A stretch of DNA of 64,000 bases from positions 1 to 64,000 of the forward strand of contig NZ_MUNU01000017.1 in the NCBI RefSeq assembly GCF_002001085.1, in the 5' to 3' direction. The notes under the pieces are model-generated. The model worked only from the letters and a program-made list of their open reading frames with translations, made no database searches and was not told the DNA's origin. The translations under genes and the position numbers were made by a program. Shown piece after piece: positions 55,801 through 63,872 of this stretch (position 1 is its first letter; each line of letters opens with the position of its first letter). The stretch is from Rhodanobacter sp. B05. Its GTDB lineage: Bacteria; Pseudomonadota; Gammaproteobacteria; Xanthomonadales; Rhodanobacteraceae.

Positions 55801-57102
55801 CGCTTGTGGGACCTGGATGGCAACGAGTACGTCGATGCACTGAACGGTTTCGGCATGAGCCTGTTCGGCTGGCAGCCGGATTTCGTGATGGAGGCGATCC
55901 GCCGCCAGCTCGACCTGGGCTACGAGATCGGCCCGCAACATCCGCTCTCCGGCGACGTGGCGCGACTGATCTGCGAGATCACCGGGCATGATCGCGCGGC
56001 GCTGTGCAACACCGGCTCGGAGGCGGTGCTGGGCGCGCTGCGCATCGCCCGCACGGTGACCGGGCGCAGCACCGTGGTGCTGTTCAGCGGCTCCTATCAC
56101 GGCATCATCGACGAGATGATCGTGCGCGGCACGAAGAAACTGCGCGCGGTGCCGGCGGCGCCGGGGATCATGCGCAACACCGCCGAGAACGTGATCGTGC
56201 TCGATTACGGCACGCCCGAGTCGTTGCAGATCATCCGCGAACGCGCGCACGAACTGGCGGCCGTGCTGATCGAGCCGGTGCAGAGCCGGCGCCCCGATTT
56301 CCAGCCGGTGGAATTTTTGCGCGAAGTACGCGCGATCACCGCCGCGACCGGCAGCCTGTGCATCTTCGACGAAATCGTCACCGGCTTCCGTGCCCATCCG
56401 GGCGGCACCCAGGCCCTGTTCGGGATCCAGGCCGACCTGGCCACCTACGGCAAGGTGGTGGGCGGCGGCTATCCGATCGGCGTGATCGCCGGCAAACGCG
56501 AGTTCATGGATGCGCTCGACGGCGGCGCCTGGCAGTTCGGCGACGACTCGGTGCCGACCGTGGGGGTCACCTATTTCGCCGGCACCTTCGTGCGCCACCC
56601 GCTGGCGCTGGCCGCGGCCAGGGCGAGCCTGCAACACATCAAGGAGCAGGGCGCCGGCTTGCAGGAGCGCCTGAACGCGCGCACGTCCGCGATGGTGGCC
56701 GAGCTCAACGCATTCTGCGACGAAGTCGGCGCGCCCATCGCGATCAAGCACTTCGCGTCGGTGTGGCGAACCCAGTTCCTGGAGGATCACCCGCTGCAGG
56801 ATCTGCTGTTCGCGATGATGCGCAGTCGCGGCGTGCACATCCTCGACAATTTCCCGTGCTTCTTCACCACCGCGCACAGCGAGGCGGATTTCCGGCAGAT
56901 CACCCAGGCCTACAAGGATTCCGTGCTGGAGCTGCAGGAGGCCGAGTTCCTGCCGCGCAGCGTGGCCACCTCGCGCACGGTGATGGATCCGAGCCGGCCC
57001 CCGCTGCCGGGCGCCCGGCTCGGCCGGGAACCGGATGGCCGGCCGTGCTGGTTCGTGCCCAATCCCGCGCAACCCGGTAAATACATGAAGGTGGGCGCAT
57101 GA
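49819..57102 (+). CDS. Hybrid NRPS/PKS: A-T-KS-AT-ACP-aminotransferase
   Basis: A 2427-residue megasynthase. Residues 1-210 look like a condensation-domain remnant without HHxxxDG. The A domain (about 215-715) has YTSGSTGAPKG, NGYGPTECTTF and NGKLDRR. Pocket residues read by eye are D-A-F-W-L-G-G-T-F-K, close to the published valine code. T domain Ser763. KS about 824-1250 with Cys997 (TACSTS), His1133 and His1173. AT about 1347-1650 with Ser1439 (GHSIGE) and HAFHS at 1535-1539, malonyl-type motifs. ACP Ser1768 (GLDSLML). A Gln-rich helix leads to a class III aminotransferase (about 1960-2390) with PLP Lys2212 (YGKVVGGGYP). No KR, DH, ER or TE. The start at 49819 has gagga upstream; ATG 49858 is an alternative. 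Confidence 0.92.
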   Translation: MTPRWGSGHQAISMTLATLGQSGATLSGASLLDVLVRAPTVAGAVARQHFSCPLDASVMAALETRASRLELEPATLRRMALALLESRLTGQSCLAVHTAAGPQLQAVPASADLDAWLTGAAALPSSDAPDATPSLDAASQAWADAGEVGGVPLLWSVRDAGLHANFETAVFDTAMVALLAAGLIEVLRGLGRASRLEEVSPLSQAERERIVLEWNATAVERRAQDTVHGLFAAGALEHPDVIAVAWAGGELSHAELDASAQRVAAGLLAAGVGTGALVAVLLERSPAAIVAMLGILKAGAAYLPLDPTHPPERLAFAIADAQASLVVVAGAAPQLAGIAAPILSVEQLQQAQPTTTLPVLEGAASAYVMYTSGSTGAPKGVEVCHRAIIRLVRDVRYVEFGQHPCVLHAAALTFDASTFEIWGALLNGGTCVIHDERIPSGAGLAATIERHAVRIAWLTAALFNAIVDDDAHDLRGLGQLLIGGEALSVAHVRKAGAALPGTVIINGYGPTECTTFSATYEVPPGLAADARSIPIGRPIANTTLQVLNARGECVPVGVVGELYIGGAGVARGYLHRPELTAERFVRDPGGATEERFYRTGDLVRWLPEGVVEFIGRVDGQVKIRGYRIEVGEIEAALQRLPGVRACAVLAREDRPGQKRLVAYYVAADEQVSAPRLQAQLARELPDFMLPAAYLRLAALPVTANGKLDRRALPAPDRQRPELAGACVSAIGAVEQRLCELFADLLGLDQVGRHDNFFDLGGNSLLAVRALARIRDGAAANRAATPTITHFFAAPTPAGLAAIIEGRAEGGPAGARMARGRQVADDEPIAIIAMAVRFPGADDVEAFWQNLCAGRESITRFEPAELDSSIPASLRDDPAYVRARGVIDGVEMFDAAFFGIPPREAELMDPQQRIFLELCWECLERGGHVPDVHDAPVGVFAGMHNATYFQRHLAAHPDLVDKLGAFQVMLANEKDYMATHVAHRLNLTGPAISMNTACSTSLVAICQAVDALRAGRCTMALAGGASITCPPRSGYLAQEGTMLSPDGHTRSFDAQAGGTVFSDGAGVVLLKRQSDALADGNPIHALIRGGAVNNDGGGKASFMAPSSAGQAAVIAMALADAGVDARSISYVETHGTATPIGDPIELEGLVSAFRQNTTDRGFCRIASLKSNVGHMVIAAGVAGVIKTALALREHQIPPTLHYHAPNPSIDFAGSPFVVNAQLNEWEAGDGPRRAGVSSFGVGGTNAHVILEEAPPRPASTAAVGPQLLQLSARTPAALALAATRLASHLREEPGANLADVAWTLGVGRKAFAHRLALVADDVDAAVAQLASADTARAAAGGLPARASDVVFMFPGQGAQYAGMGRALHVGEPAFRDALDECAGLLREELGFDLRERMFGDDADALLPTAVMQPAIFAIEYALARLWLSLGIAPAALVGHSIGEFVAATLAGVFELRDALHLVARRGALMQAQPGGAMLSVRLPWAALQARLPADLSLAVENAPAACVVAGPHAAIAAFQAALDADGVACRLLQTSHAFHSAQMEPVVAPFRAEVAAVTRRAPQLPWVSTLSGDWIGADEAVSPDYWANHLRQPVRFAGALGQLLAAPARVLLEVGPRSTLSSLARQRLGTQRVPVSALATLADTAAAELASFRLAAGQLWCRGVAIAPNRLDRRHRRRLCLPTYPFERQRCWVEAAAVRAPAVTPLTPVLVAVPPCSEKPVMPIAPALAAGDRRPQLIVQLKAAFEDVAGVDLADADAAAHFIELGLDSLMLTQMALHLSRLFAVKITFRQLMTDASSLAQLADLLDAQLPAAAVAAAAVRAPAGAALPPAPSAWAATGSISGSDMNTDYVQQVIAQQMQLMAQQLALLAGNPNPPTGALAAPAASLPALPAAVVAPVAPAAVDEETALAHTKYDVKKAFGAIARINTAGDLQLTARQQARLDQFIQRYVARTRKSKEYTEAERPHMADPRVVNGFRPMLKEIVYQIVIGRSRGSRLWDLDGNEYVDALNGFGMSLFGWQPDFVMEAIRRQLDLGYEIGPQHPLSGDVARLICEITGHDRAALCNTGSEAVLGALRIARTVTGRSTVVLFSGSYHGIIDEMIVRGTKKLRAVPAAPGIMRNTAENVIVLDYGTPESLQIIRERAHELAAVLIEPVQSRRPDFQPVEFLREVRAITAATGSLCIFDEIVTGFRAHPGGTQALFGIQADLATYGKVVGGGYPIGVIAGKREFMDALDGGAWQFGDDSVPTVGVTYFAGTFVRHPLALAAARASLQHIKEQGAGLQERLNARTSAMVAELNAFCDEVGAPIAIKHFASVWRTQFLEDHPLQDLLFAMMRSRGVHILDNFPCFFTTAHSEADFRQITQAYKDSVLELQEAEFLPRSVATSRTVMDPSRPPLPGARLGREPDGRPCWFVPNPAQPGKYMKVGA

Positions 57103-60100
57103 GCACGCACGACCGCGGTGAGCACGGCGCCTTGAGCGCGGTGGATTACGACCCGTTCGACGCCGGCGCGCTGACCCGCGTGGTGCCGAGCACGGAGCCG
57201 CAACGCGAGATCTGGCTGGCGGCCAAGCTCAGCGCCGAAGCCTCGCTGGCGTACAACGAATCGGCGGGCCTGCGCCTGCACGGCACGCTCGATCGCGGTG
57301 CGCTGCACGCGGCGCTGCAGGATCTGGTCGGTCGGCACGATGCACTTCGCGCCACGTTCGGCCCGGATGGCGAAACCTTCTGCGTGCTGGATGGCTTGTC
57401 GCTGGCGATGCCGGAAACCGATCTCGCCCCGCTTGCGCCCGCCGGGCGCGCGGCGGCGCTGGACGCGCGCCTGCGGCACGCCGTGGAAACCCCGTTTGAC
57501 CTGGAGCACGGCCCGTTGTTTCGCGCCGAGCTGGTGGCCTGCGCCGGCGACGACCACGTGCTGATCCTGACCGCGCACCACATCGTCTGCGACGGCTGGT
57601 CGTGGTGGGTGATCGTGCGCGAACTGGCGGCGTTGTATGCCGAGCGCACCGGCGTGGCCCCCGCACCGTTGCCGGCGGCCGATTCGTTCGCCGACTTTGC
57701 GCTGCTGCAGGCGCGCGGCTCGGAGCAGCACGCGCACATCGAGGACGAAGCGTATTGGCGGAGTTGTTACGCCGATTCGATCCCCGTGCTCGATCTGCCG
57801 GCCGACCATCCGCGCCCGGCGCTGCGCACTTTTGCGTCGGGGCGCGTGGATCACGTGTTCGAGGTGGCCTTGATGTCGGCGATCAGGAGTGCCGGCGCGC
57901 AGCATGGCGCCAGCGTCTTCGCGACCTTGCTCGGCAGCTTCGCGGCGACCCTGGCGCGGATCGCCGGCCACGCCGAGGTGGTGATCGGCATCCCGGCCGC
58001 GGCGCAGGCGATCGACGGCCACGACCATCTGGTCGGGCATGGCGTCAACCTGCTGCCGTTGCGGTTTGCGCCCGATCCGGCGGCGCCGTTCACGCAACTG
58101 CTTGGCGCGGCCGCCGCCACCTTGCTGGACGGACTCGAGCATCAGCAGTGCACGTTTGGCAGCCTGTTGAAGAAGCTCGGGGTCGAGCGCGATGCGAGTC
58201 GATTGCCGCTGGTCAGCGTGCTGTTCAACATCGACCAGGCGCTGGATCACGAAAGCGCGACGTTCCCCGGCCTGGCGCTGACGTTCGCCGGCACGGCGCG
58301 CTCGTTCGAGAATTTCGAGCTGTCGATCAATGCGGTGCAGGAGCACGGGCAATTGCGCCTGGAGTGCCAGTACAACCGCGACCTGTTCGATGCCGACACG
58401 GTGCGCCGCTGGCTGCGCGCGTACGAGACCTTGTTGCGCGCTGCGGTGGCGCAGCCGCAGCTTGCGCTGGGCGAGCTGCCGCTGGTCGATGCCGCCGGGC
58501 GCGCCGAACTGCAGGCGTTGCAGCCGCCTGCCACCCCCTTCGACATCGAGCAGCGCGCCCACGAAGCGTTCGAGGCGCAGTGCGATCGCGCGCCGACGCG
58601 CATCGCCGTGCGCGCCGGCGCAACGGCGCTGACCTACGCCGAGCTGGAGGCGCGCGCCAACCGCATCGCGCATTGCCTGCGTGCCCGCGGCGTGCATCGC
58701 GGCGCGCTGGTCGGCATCGCGCTGGACCGCGACGCCGACATGCTGGCGGCGCTGCTCGGCGTGCTCAAGAGCGGCGCCGGCTACGTGCCGCTGGACCCGG
58801 CTTTCCCTACCGAACGCCTGACCTATATGGTCGGCGACGCCGGTCTCGCCGCCTTGCTTACCCACAGCGCCCATGCCGACCGGTTCGATCTGCGTGGCCG
58901 ACCGGTGCTGGAACTGGACCGGCTCGAGGCGGAACTGGCGGCCTTGCCGGCTGCCCGGCTGGGCCGCGATGCCGAGGCGGCCACGCCCGATGCGGTGGCC
59001 TACGTGATCTATACCTCCGGTTCCACCGGCCAGCCCAAGGGCGTGCTGGTGCCGCATCGGGCCACTGCCAATTTTCTGGCCGCGATGCAACGCGCGCCGG
59101 GCCTCGCGGCGGAGGATCGGCTGGTGGCGGTGACCACGCTGTCGTTCGACATCGCGTTCATGGAATTGCTGTTGCCGCTGTGCGTGGGCGCCCAGGTGAT
59201 CCTGGCCAGTCGCGATGAGGTGCGTGACGGCGTGGCGCTGCGCGCGCTGGTGGAAGCCAGCGCGGCGACGGTACTGCAGGCGACACCATCGGGCTGGCGG
59301 CTGCTGCTGGAGTCGGGCTGGCAGGGGCACCCCGGTTTCAAGGCGATTTCCGGCGGCGAGCCGCTGTCGCTGAACCTCGCCGAAGCCCTGCTGGCGCGCT
59401 GCGGCGAAGTGTGGAACGGCTATGGCCCGACCGAGGCCACCGTGTATGCGACGTTCTGGAAAGTGCAGAACCCGCGGGACGGCATCGTGATCGGCCGTCC
59501 GGTCGCCAATACCAGCGTGTGGATACGCGACGAGCAAGGCCAGCTGTGTCCGCCGGGCGTGCCGGGCGAACTGTGGATCGGCGGATGCAGCGTGGCGCTG
59601 GGCTATCTCGACCGGCCGCAGCTGACCGCCGAGCGCTTCGTCGTCGATCCGTATGCGGGACAGGCCGACGCGCGCCTGTATCGCACCGGCGATCGCGGCC
59701 GCTGGCTGGCCAACGGCAACATCGAACATCTGGGCCGGGTCGATTTCCAGATCAAGCTGCGCGGCTACCGCATCGAACCGGGCGAGATCGAGGCGCACCT
59801 GCTCAGTCGGCCGGAGATCGCCCGCGCGCTGGTGATCGTGCGCGAGGACCGCGCCGGCGACGCCCGCCTGGTGGCCTATCTGGTCGCCGCGTCTGCGGCG
59901 GCGGTGGACGAGGCATCGCTGCGCGGAGCACTGCGCGAGTTGCTGCCCGACTACATGATTCCCCAGCACTTCATGCTGCTGGATGCGATTCCCCTGCTGC
60001 CCAACGGCAAGCTGGACCGCGGCCGGTTGCCGCCGCCGCTGGATACGGGCGCCGGCCCGGTCGCCCGGGTGGCGGCGCGCGACGAGCTGGAACAGCAAGT

Positions 60101-63100
60101 GGCGACGGCGATGGCGGACGTGCTCGGCAGTGCCGGCTTGGGCGTGCACGACAACTTCTTCGAGCGCGGCGGCCATTCGCTGCTGGCCGCGCGGCTGGTC
60201 GCGCGGCTCAATCGCGAGCTTGAGCTCGGACTGCCGTTGCGCAGCGTCTTCGATGCGCCGACGGTGGCCTTGATGGCAGCGGCCATTCGCGCCGTGCAGA
60301 CCGATGGCGCGCCTTCGCACGGCATGCCGCGATCCATCCCGCGACTGGCCGACCGGACTGTCGCGCCGGTTTCGCTGAATCAGCAACGGATGTGGTATCT
60401 GGAGCAGATCCATCCCGGCCGGGTGGTCTACAACGCGCCATCCGCGCACCGTTTGCGTGGCGCGATGAACGAGGCCGCGTTCGAGCAGGCGCTGCGCGAA
60501 CTGGTGCGGCGCCAGCCGACCTTGCGCACCTCGATCGAGCCGGGCGACAAAACCGCCATCCAGCGCATCCATGCCGAGCTCGCCTTCGAGTTGCCGCTGG
60601 AGGACCTGTCCGGATTGCCCGACGACGAGCGCGAAACGACGCTGGCGCGACGCCTCGACGAGTTGACCGCCGAACCGTTCGACCTGGCCAGGCCGCCGCT
60701 GTTCCGCGCGCGTCTGTTCCGGCTCGGCGCCGAGGAGCACGTGTTCTATTTCGCGGTGCATCACATCATCTGGGACGGCTGGTCGTTCGACCTGCTGTAC
60801 GAGGAAATGTCCAGCCTGTATGGCGCGTTCTGCGCCGGCCGGCCCACGCCGCTGGCACCGCTGAGCGTCGAATACGGCGATTTCGCCGCATGGCACGGGC
60901 AATGGATGCGCGGCGAGGAGCTGGAGCGCCAGCTGGATCATTGGCGACAGCATCTGGCCGGCAAGCTCGAACCGCTCGAACTGCCGCTCGATCGCCCGCG
61001 CCCGCCACGCATGACGGGTGCCGGCGCCACCGAATGGATCCATCTGCCGGCCGCGCAGCAGACGGCATTGCACCAGTTGGGCCAGCAGGCGCAGTCCACC
61101 CTGTTCATGGTGCTGCTGGGCGCCTGGTACGTGCTGTTGCAACGCTTGAGCGGCCAGCACGACCTGATCGTGACTACCCAGGTGCGCGGACGCGACACGG
61201 CGGAGCTCGAGCGGGTGATGGGCTATTTCGCCAATGCGTTGCCGCTCAGGGCGCAGCTGGATCCCGGGATGTCTTTCATCGAGGTGGTGCGCAAGATGCG
61301 CAGCGTGGTGCTCGATGCATTCGCCTATCCCGATGTGCCGTTCGATCACCTGATAACCGAACTCGATGTTCGCCGCGACGACAGCCGGCCGCCGATCAGC
61401 CAGGCCATGTTCTCGTTCCAGGATGTGCGCTTGCGCCCCGACCATTGGGGCGATCTCGCGCATCAGAACATCCCGCTGTTCCAGCATGGCGCGGCCGACG
61501 ACGTCGGCCTGTGGTTCATCGAACATGGCCACGGCTTGGCGGGTGGGCTCACCTATGACACCGACATCTTCGATGCCTCCAGCGCGGCGCGCTGGGCCGG
61601 CTATCTCAAGCAGATACTGGCGCAGGCGGTGGCGAAACCGGATACCACGCTCGGCGAATTCGAATTGATGGACGCCGCCGAGCGCCAACAGCTGCTGCAG
61701 GGCTGGAACGCGACGGCGATGGACTACGACCGCAGCCAGGGCCTGCCGACGCTGATCGAGGCGCAGATGGCCAGGACGCCGCAGCGGATCGCGGCGGAGT
61801 GCGGAGGCGAGCGGATCGACTACGCCGGCCTTGATCGCGCCAGCCGCAGCTTGGCGGCGGCGCTGGGGCGCCGTGACCTCGGTCGGGGCGACCGCATCGG
61901 CGTGTGCGTGCCGCGCAGCCTGTCGATGCTGGTGGCCGTGCTCGGCGTGCTGCGCAGCGGCGCCGCCTACGTGCCGCTGGATCCGACCTTTCCGCCCGAA
62001 CGCCTGCAGTACATGGCCGAGCATTCACGCCTGCGCCATGTGCTGGTCACCGACGCCGGGCTGTTGCCTTCGGCGGTTGCCCAAGGGCGTGAACTGCTCG
62101 GTGTGGACGCGCTGGCGGCGGAGCCTGCTGGCCCCGCAGGCTTGCCGGAGGTACGCGGCGACGATACCGCCTACGTGCTGTACACCTCCGGCTCCACTGG
62201 CAAGCCCAAGGGCGTCGGCATCCTGCATCGCAACCTGGTCAACTTCCTGCTGAGCATGGCGCGTGAGCCGGGTTTCACCGAGAATGACACGTTGTGCGCG
62301 GCCACCACGCTGTCCTTCGACATCGCCGGGCTGGAGCTGTACCTGCCGCTGATCGTGGGCGGGCGCATGGTGATCGCCACCGACGAGGAGCAGCACGAGC
62401 CGCACCAGATGTGGGAGCTGATCGATCGCAGCGGCTGCAATGTGCTGCAGACCACGCCGTCCATGTTGCGCCTGCTGCAGGACACCGGACAGGACCGCGC
62501 CGTGCATCAGCTGAGCCTGTTTGTCGGTGGTGAGGCGCTGCCGCTGGTGGTCGCCAACAGCATGGCCGGGCGTTGCCGCGAGTTCTGGAACCTGTACGGT
62601 CCCACCGAGACGACGATCTGGTCCACCGTGGCGCGGATCAAGCCGGGCATCAACGTGGTGCCGCTGGGCAGGCCGATCGCCAACACGCAGGTTTATGTGC
62701 TGGACGCCCGCCTCCGCCCGCTGCCGCCGGGCGTCATCGGGGAAATATGGATCGCAGGCGATGGCGTTGCCGCGGGTTATCTGTTCCAGCCCGAGCTCAC
62801 CGCCGAACGCTTCGTCGACGATCCCTTTGCCGGCGGCGCGGCACGCATGTACCGCACCGGCGATCTCGGCACCTGGCGTGATGGCGTCCTGTACTTCCAT
62901 GGCCGCGCCGACCACCAGATCAAGGTTCGCGGTTTTCGCATCGAGCCGGGCGACATCGAGGCCGTGGCCGACAGTTACCCGGTCGTGCGCGAATCGGTGG
63001 TGGTGCTGCGCCAGTTTGGCGCCAACGACGCGCGCATGGTGCTGTACGTGGCGATTGACGGGGACATCGAGACGACTGCGCGGGCGTTGCGCGAGCATTT

Positions 63101-63557
63101 GCGTCAGCGCCTGCCCGGCTACATGCTGCCGCAGCACATCGAGGCGCTGGTGGAGCTACCGAAGACGCCGAACGGCAAGATCGATCGCAAGGCGTTGCCG
63201 ATGCCGGCGGCTGCCGTCGCCGTCGCGGAGTCCAGATCGGCACCAACGGAACCCACGGCAACCGCGGAAACCATGACCGACCCGCGCGAGCTTTACCTTG
63301 CCAACATCTGGCGCGAACTGATCGGTGTGCAGGATATCCGTCGCAGCGACAACTTCCTCGACCTGGGTGGGCATTCCATGCTGGCGGTCGAGTTTGCCAC
63401 CCGGGTCAGAAAGGAGACCGCGGTGAGCCTGCGACTCCTGAATATCGTCACCGGTACGCTGGCATCATTGGCCGTGGAGCTGCCCAGGGATCGTTCGGTG
63501 TCGACCTCGGAAGACTCCCTGTGGTCGCGCTTGCGCAAGCGTCTGGGACGGCGTTGA
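57099..63557 (+). CDS. Dimodular NRPS: C-A-T-C-A-T
   Basis: A 2152-residue synthetase overlapping the previous stop by ATGA. C1 has HHIVCDG at 160-166. A1 (about 490-1000) has YTSGSTGQPKG and NGYGPTEATVY; its pocket reads D-I-M-Q-I-G-G-V-Y-K, only loosely glycine-like. T1 has Ser1027 (GGHSLLA). C2 has HHIIWDG at 1221-1227. A2 (about 1550-2040) has YTSGSTGKPKG and NLYGPTETTIW; its pocket reads D-I-L-Q-F-G-L-I-W-K, one residue from the published glycine code. T2 has Ser2093 (GGHSMLA). No epimerase or thioesterase follows. The protein ends with a basic tail (LWSRLRKRLGRR). The upstream partner must be the aminotransferase protein; release needs another factor. Confidence 0.93.
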   Translation: MSTHDRGEHGALSAVDYDPFDAGALTRVVPSTEPQREIWLAAKLSAEASLAYNESAGLRLHGTLDRGALHAALQDLVGRHDALRATFGPDGETFCVLDGLSLAMPETDLAPLAPAGRAAALDARLRHAVETPFDLEHGPLFRAELVACAGDDHVLILTAHHIVCDGWSWWVIVRELAALYAERTGVAPAPLPAADSFADFALLQARGSEQHAHIEDEAYWRSCYADSIPVLDLPADHPRPALRTFASGRVDHVFEVALMSAIRSAGAQHGASVFATLLGSFAATLARIAGHAEVVIGIPAAAQAIDGHDHLVGHGVNLLPLRFAPDPAAPFTQLLGAAAATLLDGLEHQQCTFGSLLKKLGVERDASRLPLVSVLFNIDQALDHESATFPGLALTFAGTARSFENFELSINAVQEHGQLRLECQYNRDLFDADTVRRWLRAYETLLRAAVAQPQLALGELPLVDAAGRAELQALQPPATPFDIEQRAHEAFEAQCDRAPTRIAVRAGATALTYAELEARANRIAHCLRARGVHRGALVGIALDRDADMLAALLGVLKSGAGYVPLDPAFPTERLTYMVGDAGLAALLTHSAHADRFDLRGRPVLELDRLEAELAALPAARLGRDAEAATPDAVAYVIYTSGSTGQPKGVLVPHRATANFLAAMQRAPGLAAEDRLVAVTTLSFDIAFMELLLPLCVGAQVILASRDEVRDGVALRALVEASAATVLQATPSGWRLLLESGWQGHPGFKAISGGEPLSLNLAEALLARCGEVWNGYGPTEATVYATFWKVQNPRDGIVIGRPVANTSVWIRDEQGQLCPPGVPGELWIGGCSVALGYLDRPQLTAERFVVDPYAGQADARLYRTGDRGRWLANGNIEHLGRVDFQIKLRGYRIEPGEIEAHLLSRPEIARALVIVREDRAGDARLVAYLVAASAAAVDEASLRGALRELLPDYMIPQHFMLLDAIPLLPNGKLDRGRLPPPLDTGAGPVARVAARDELEQQVATAMADVLGSAGLGVHDNFFERGGHSLLAARLVARLNRELELGLPLRSVFDAPTVALMAAAIRAVQTDGAPSHGMPRSIPRLADRTVAPVSLNQQRMWYLEQIHPGRVVYNAPSAHRLRGAMNEAAFEQALRELVRRQPTLRTSIEPGDKTAIQRIHAELAFELPLEDLSGLPDDERETTLARRLDELTAEPFDLARPPLFRARLFRLGAEEHVFYFAVHHIIWDGWSFDLLYEEMSSLYGAFCAGRPTPLAPLSVEYGDFAAWHGQWMRGEELERQLDHWRQHLAGKLEPLELPLDRPRPPRMTGAGATEWIHLPAAQQTALHQLGQQAQSTLFMVLLGAWYVLLQRLSGQHDLIVTTQVRGRDTAELERVMGYFANALPLRAQLDPGMSFIEVVRKMRSVVLDAFAYPDVPFDHLITELDVRRDDSRPPISQAMFSFQDVRLRPDHWGDLAHQNIPLFQHGAADDVGLWFIEHGHGLAGGLTYDTDIFDASSAARWAGYLKQILAQAVAKPDTTLGEFELMDAAERQQLLQGWNATAMDYDRSQGLPTLIEAQMARTPQRIAAECGGERIDYAGLDRASRSLAAALGRRDLGRGDRIGVCVPRSLSMLVAVLGVLRSGAAYVPLDPTFPPERLQYMAEHSRLRHVLVTDAGLLPSAVAQGRELLGVDALAAEPAGPAGLPEVRGDDTAYVLYTSGSTGKPKGVGILHRNLVNFLLSMAREPGFTENDTLCAATTLSFDIAGLELYLPLIVGGRMVIATDEEQHEPHQMWELIDRSGCNVLQTTPSMLRLLQDTGQDRAVHQLSLFVGGEALPLVVANSMAGRCREFWNLYGPTETTIWSTVARIKPGINVVPLGRPIANTQVYVLDARLRPLPPGVIGEIWIAGDGVAAGYLFQPELTAERFVDDPFAGGAARMYRTGDLGTWRDGVLYFHGRADHQIKVRGFRIEPGDIEAVADSYPVVRESVVVLRQFGANDARMVLYVAIDGDIETTARALREHLRQRLPGYMLPQHIEALVELPKTPNGKIDRKALPMPAAAVAVAESRSAPTEPTATAETMTDPRELYLANIWRELIGVQDIRRSDNFLDLGGHSMLAVEFATRVRKETAVSLRLLNIVTGTLASLAVELPRDRSVSTSEDSLWSRLRKRLGRR

Positions 63558-63872
63558 GGTGTTCGACCGACGAGAAGATGCAGGGGTGTGCCGCGTGACA
63601 GGCAGCAGGAATGACCTGATACCGCACATCGGCGGCTGGTACTATCGCGACATGTCGCGGCGGCATCGCCGTGCATCACGACTCCCGGGCAGAACATCGG
63701 TTGATCGGCGTCACGACGACGTGCCGCACGTTCGAAGGTTGGTGCGCGATGCATTGCGCGGGCCCGTGATCAAACGCAACATGGAGCCGGGCTGGCTGGA
63801 TGCAAAGCCGATCTCGATCGACTGGCTGGGTCACTTCATTCCGAGTCATGCGCTCGATCCTGATCAAGCCGA
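63558..63872. other. Gap between the NRPS and the ligase-like gene, possible promoter
   Basis: 315 bp without a convincing gene. CTGATA (63616-63621) and TACTAT (63640-63645), 18 bp apart, form a weak promoter candidate. An open frame from 63652 (MSRRHRRASR) to 63885 would overlap the next gene; its Arg-rich composition makes it doubtful. Confidence 0.4.

Noticed and set aside
56910..62024. 1704-codon minus-strand open frame opposite the NRPS
   Set aside because: Its translation is rich in Arg, Gln, His and Ala, with no domains, and the plus strand carries clear NRPS motifs throughout.
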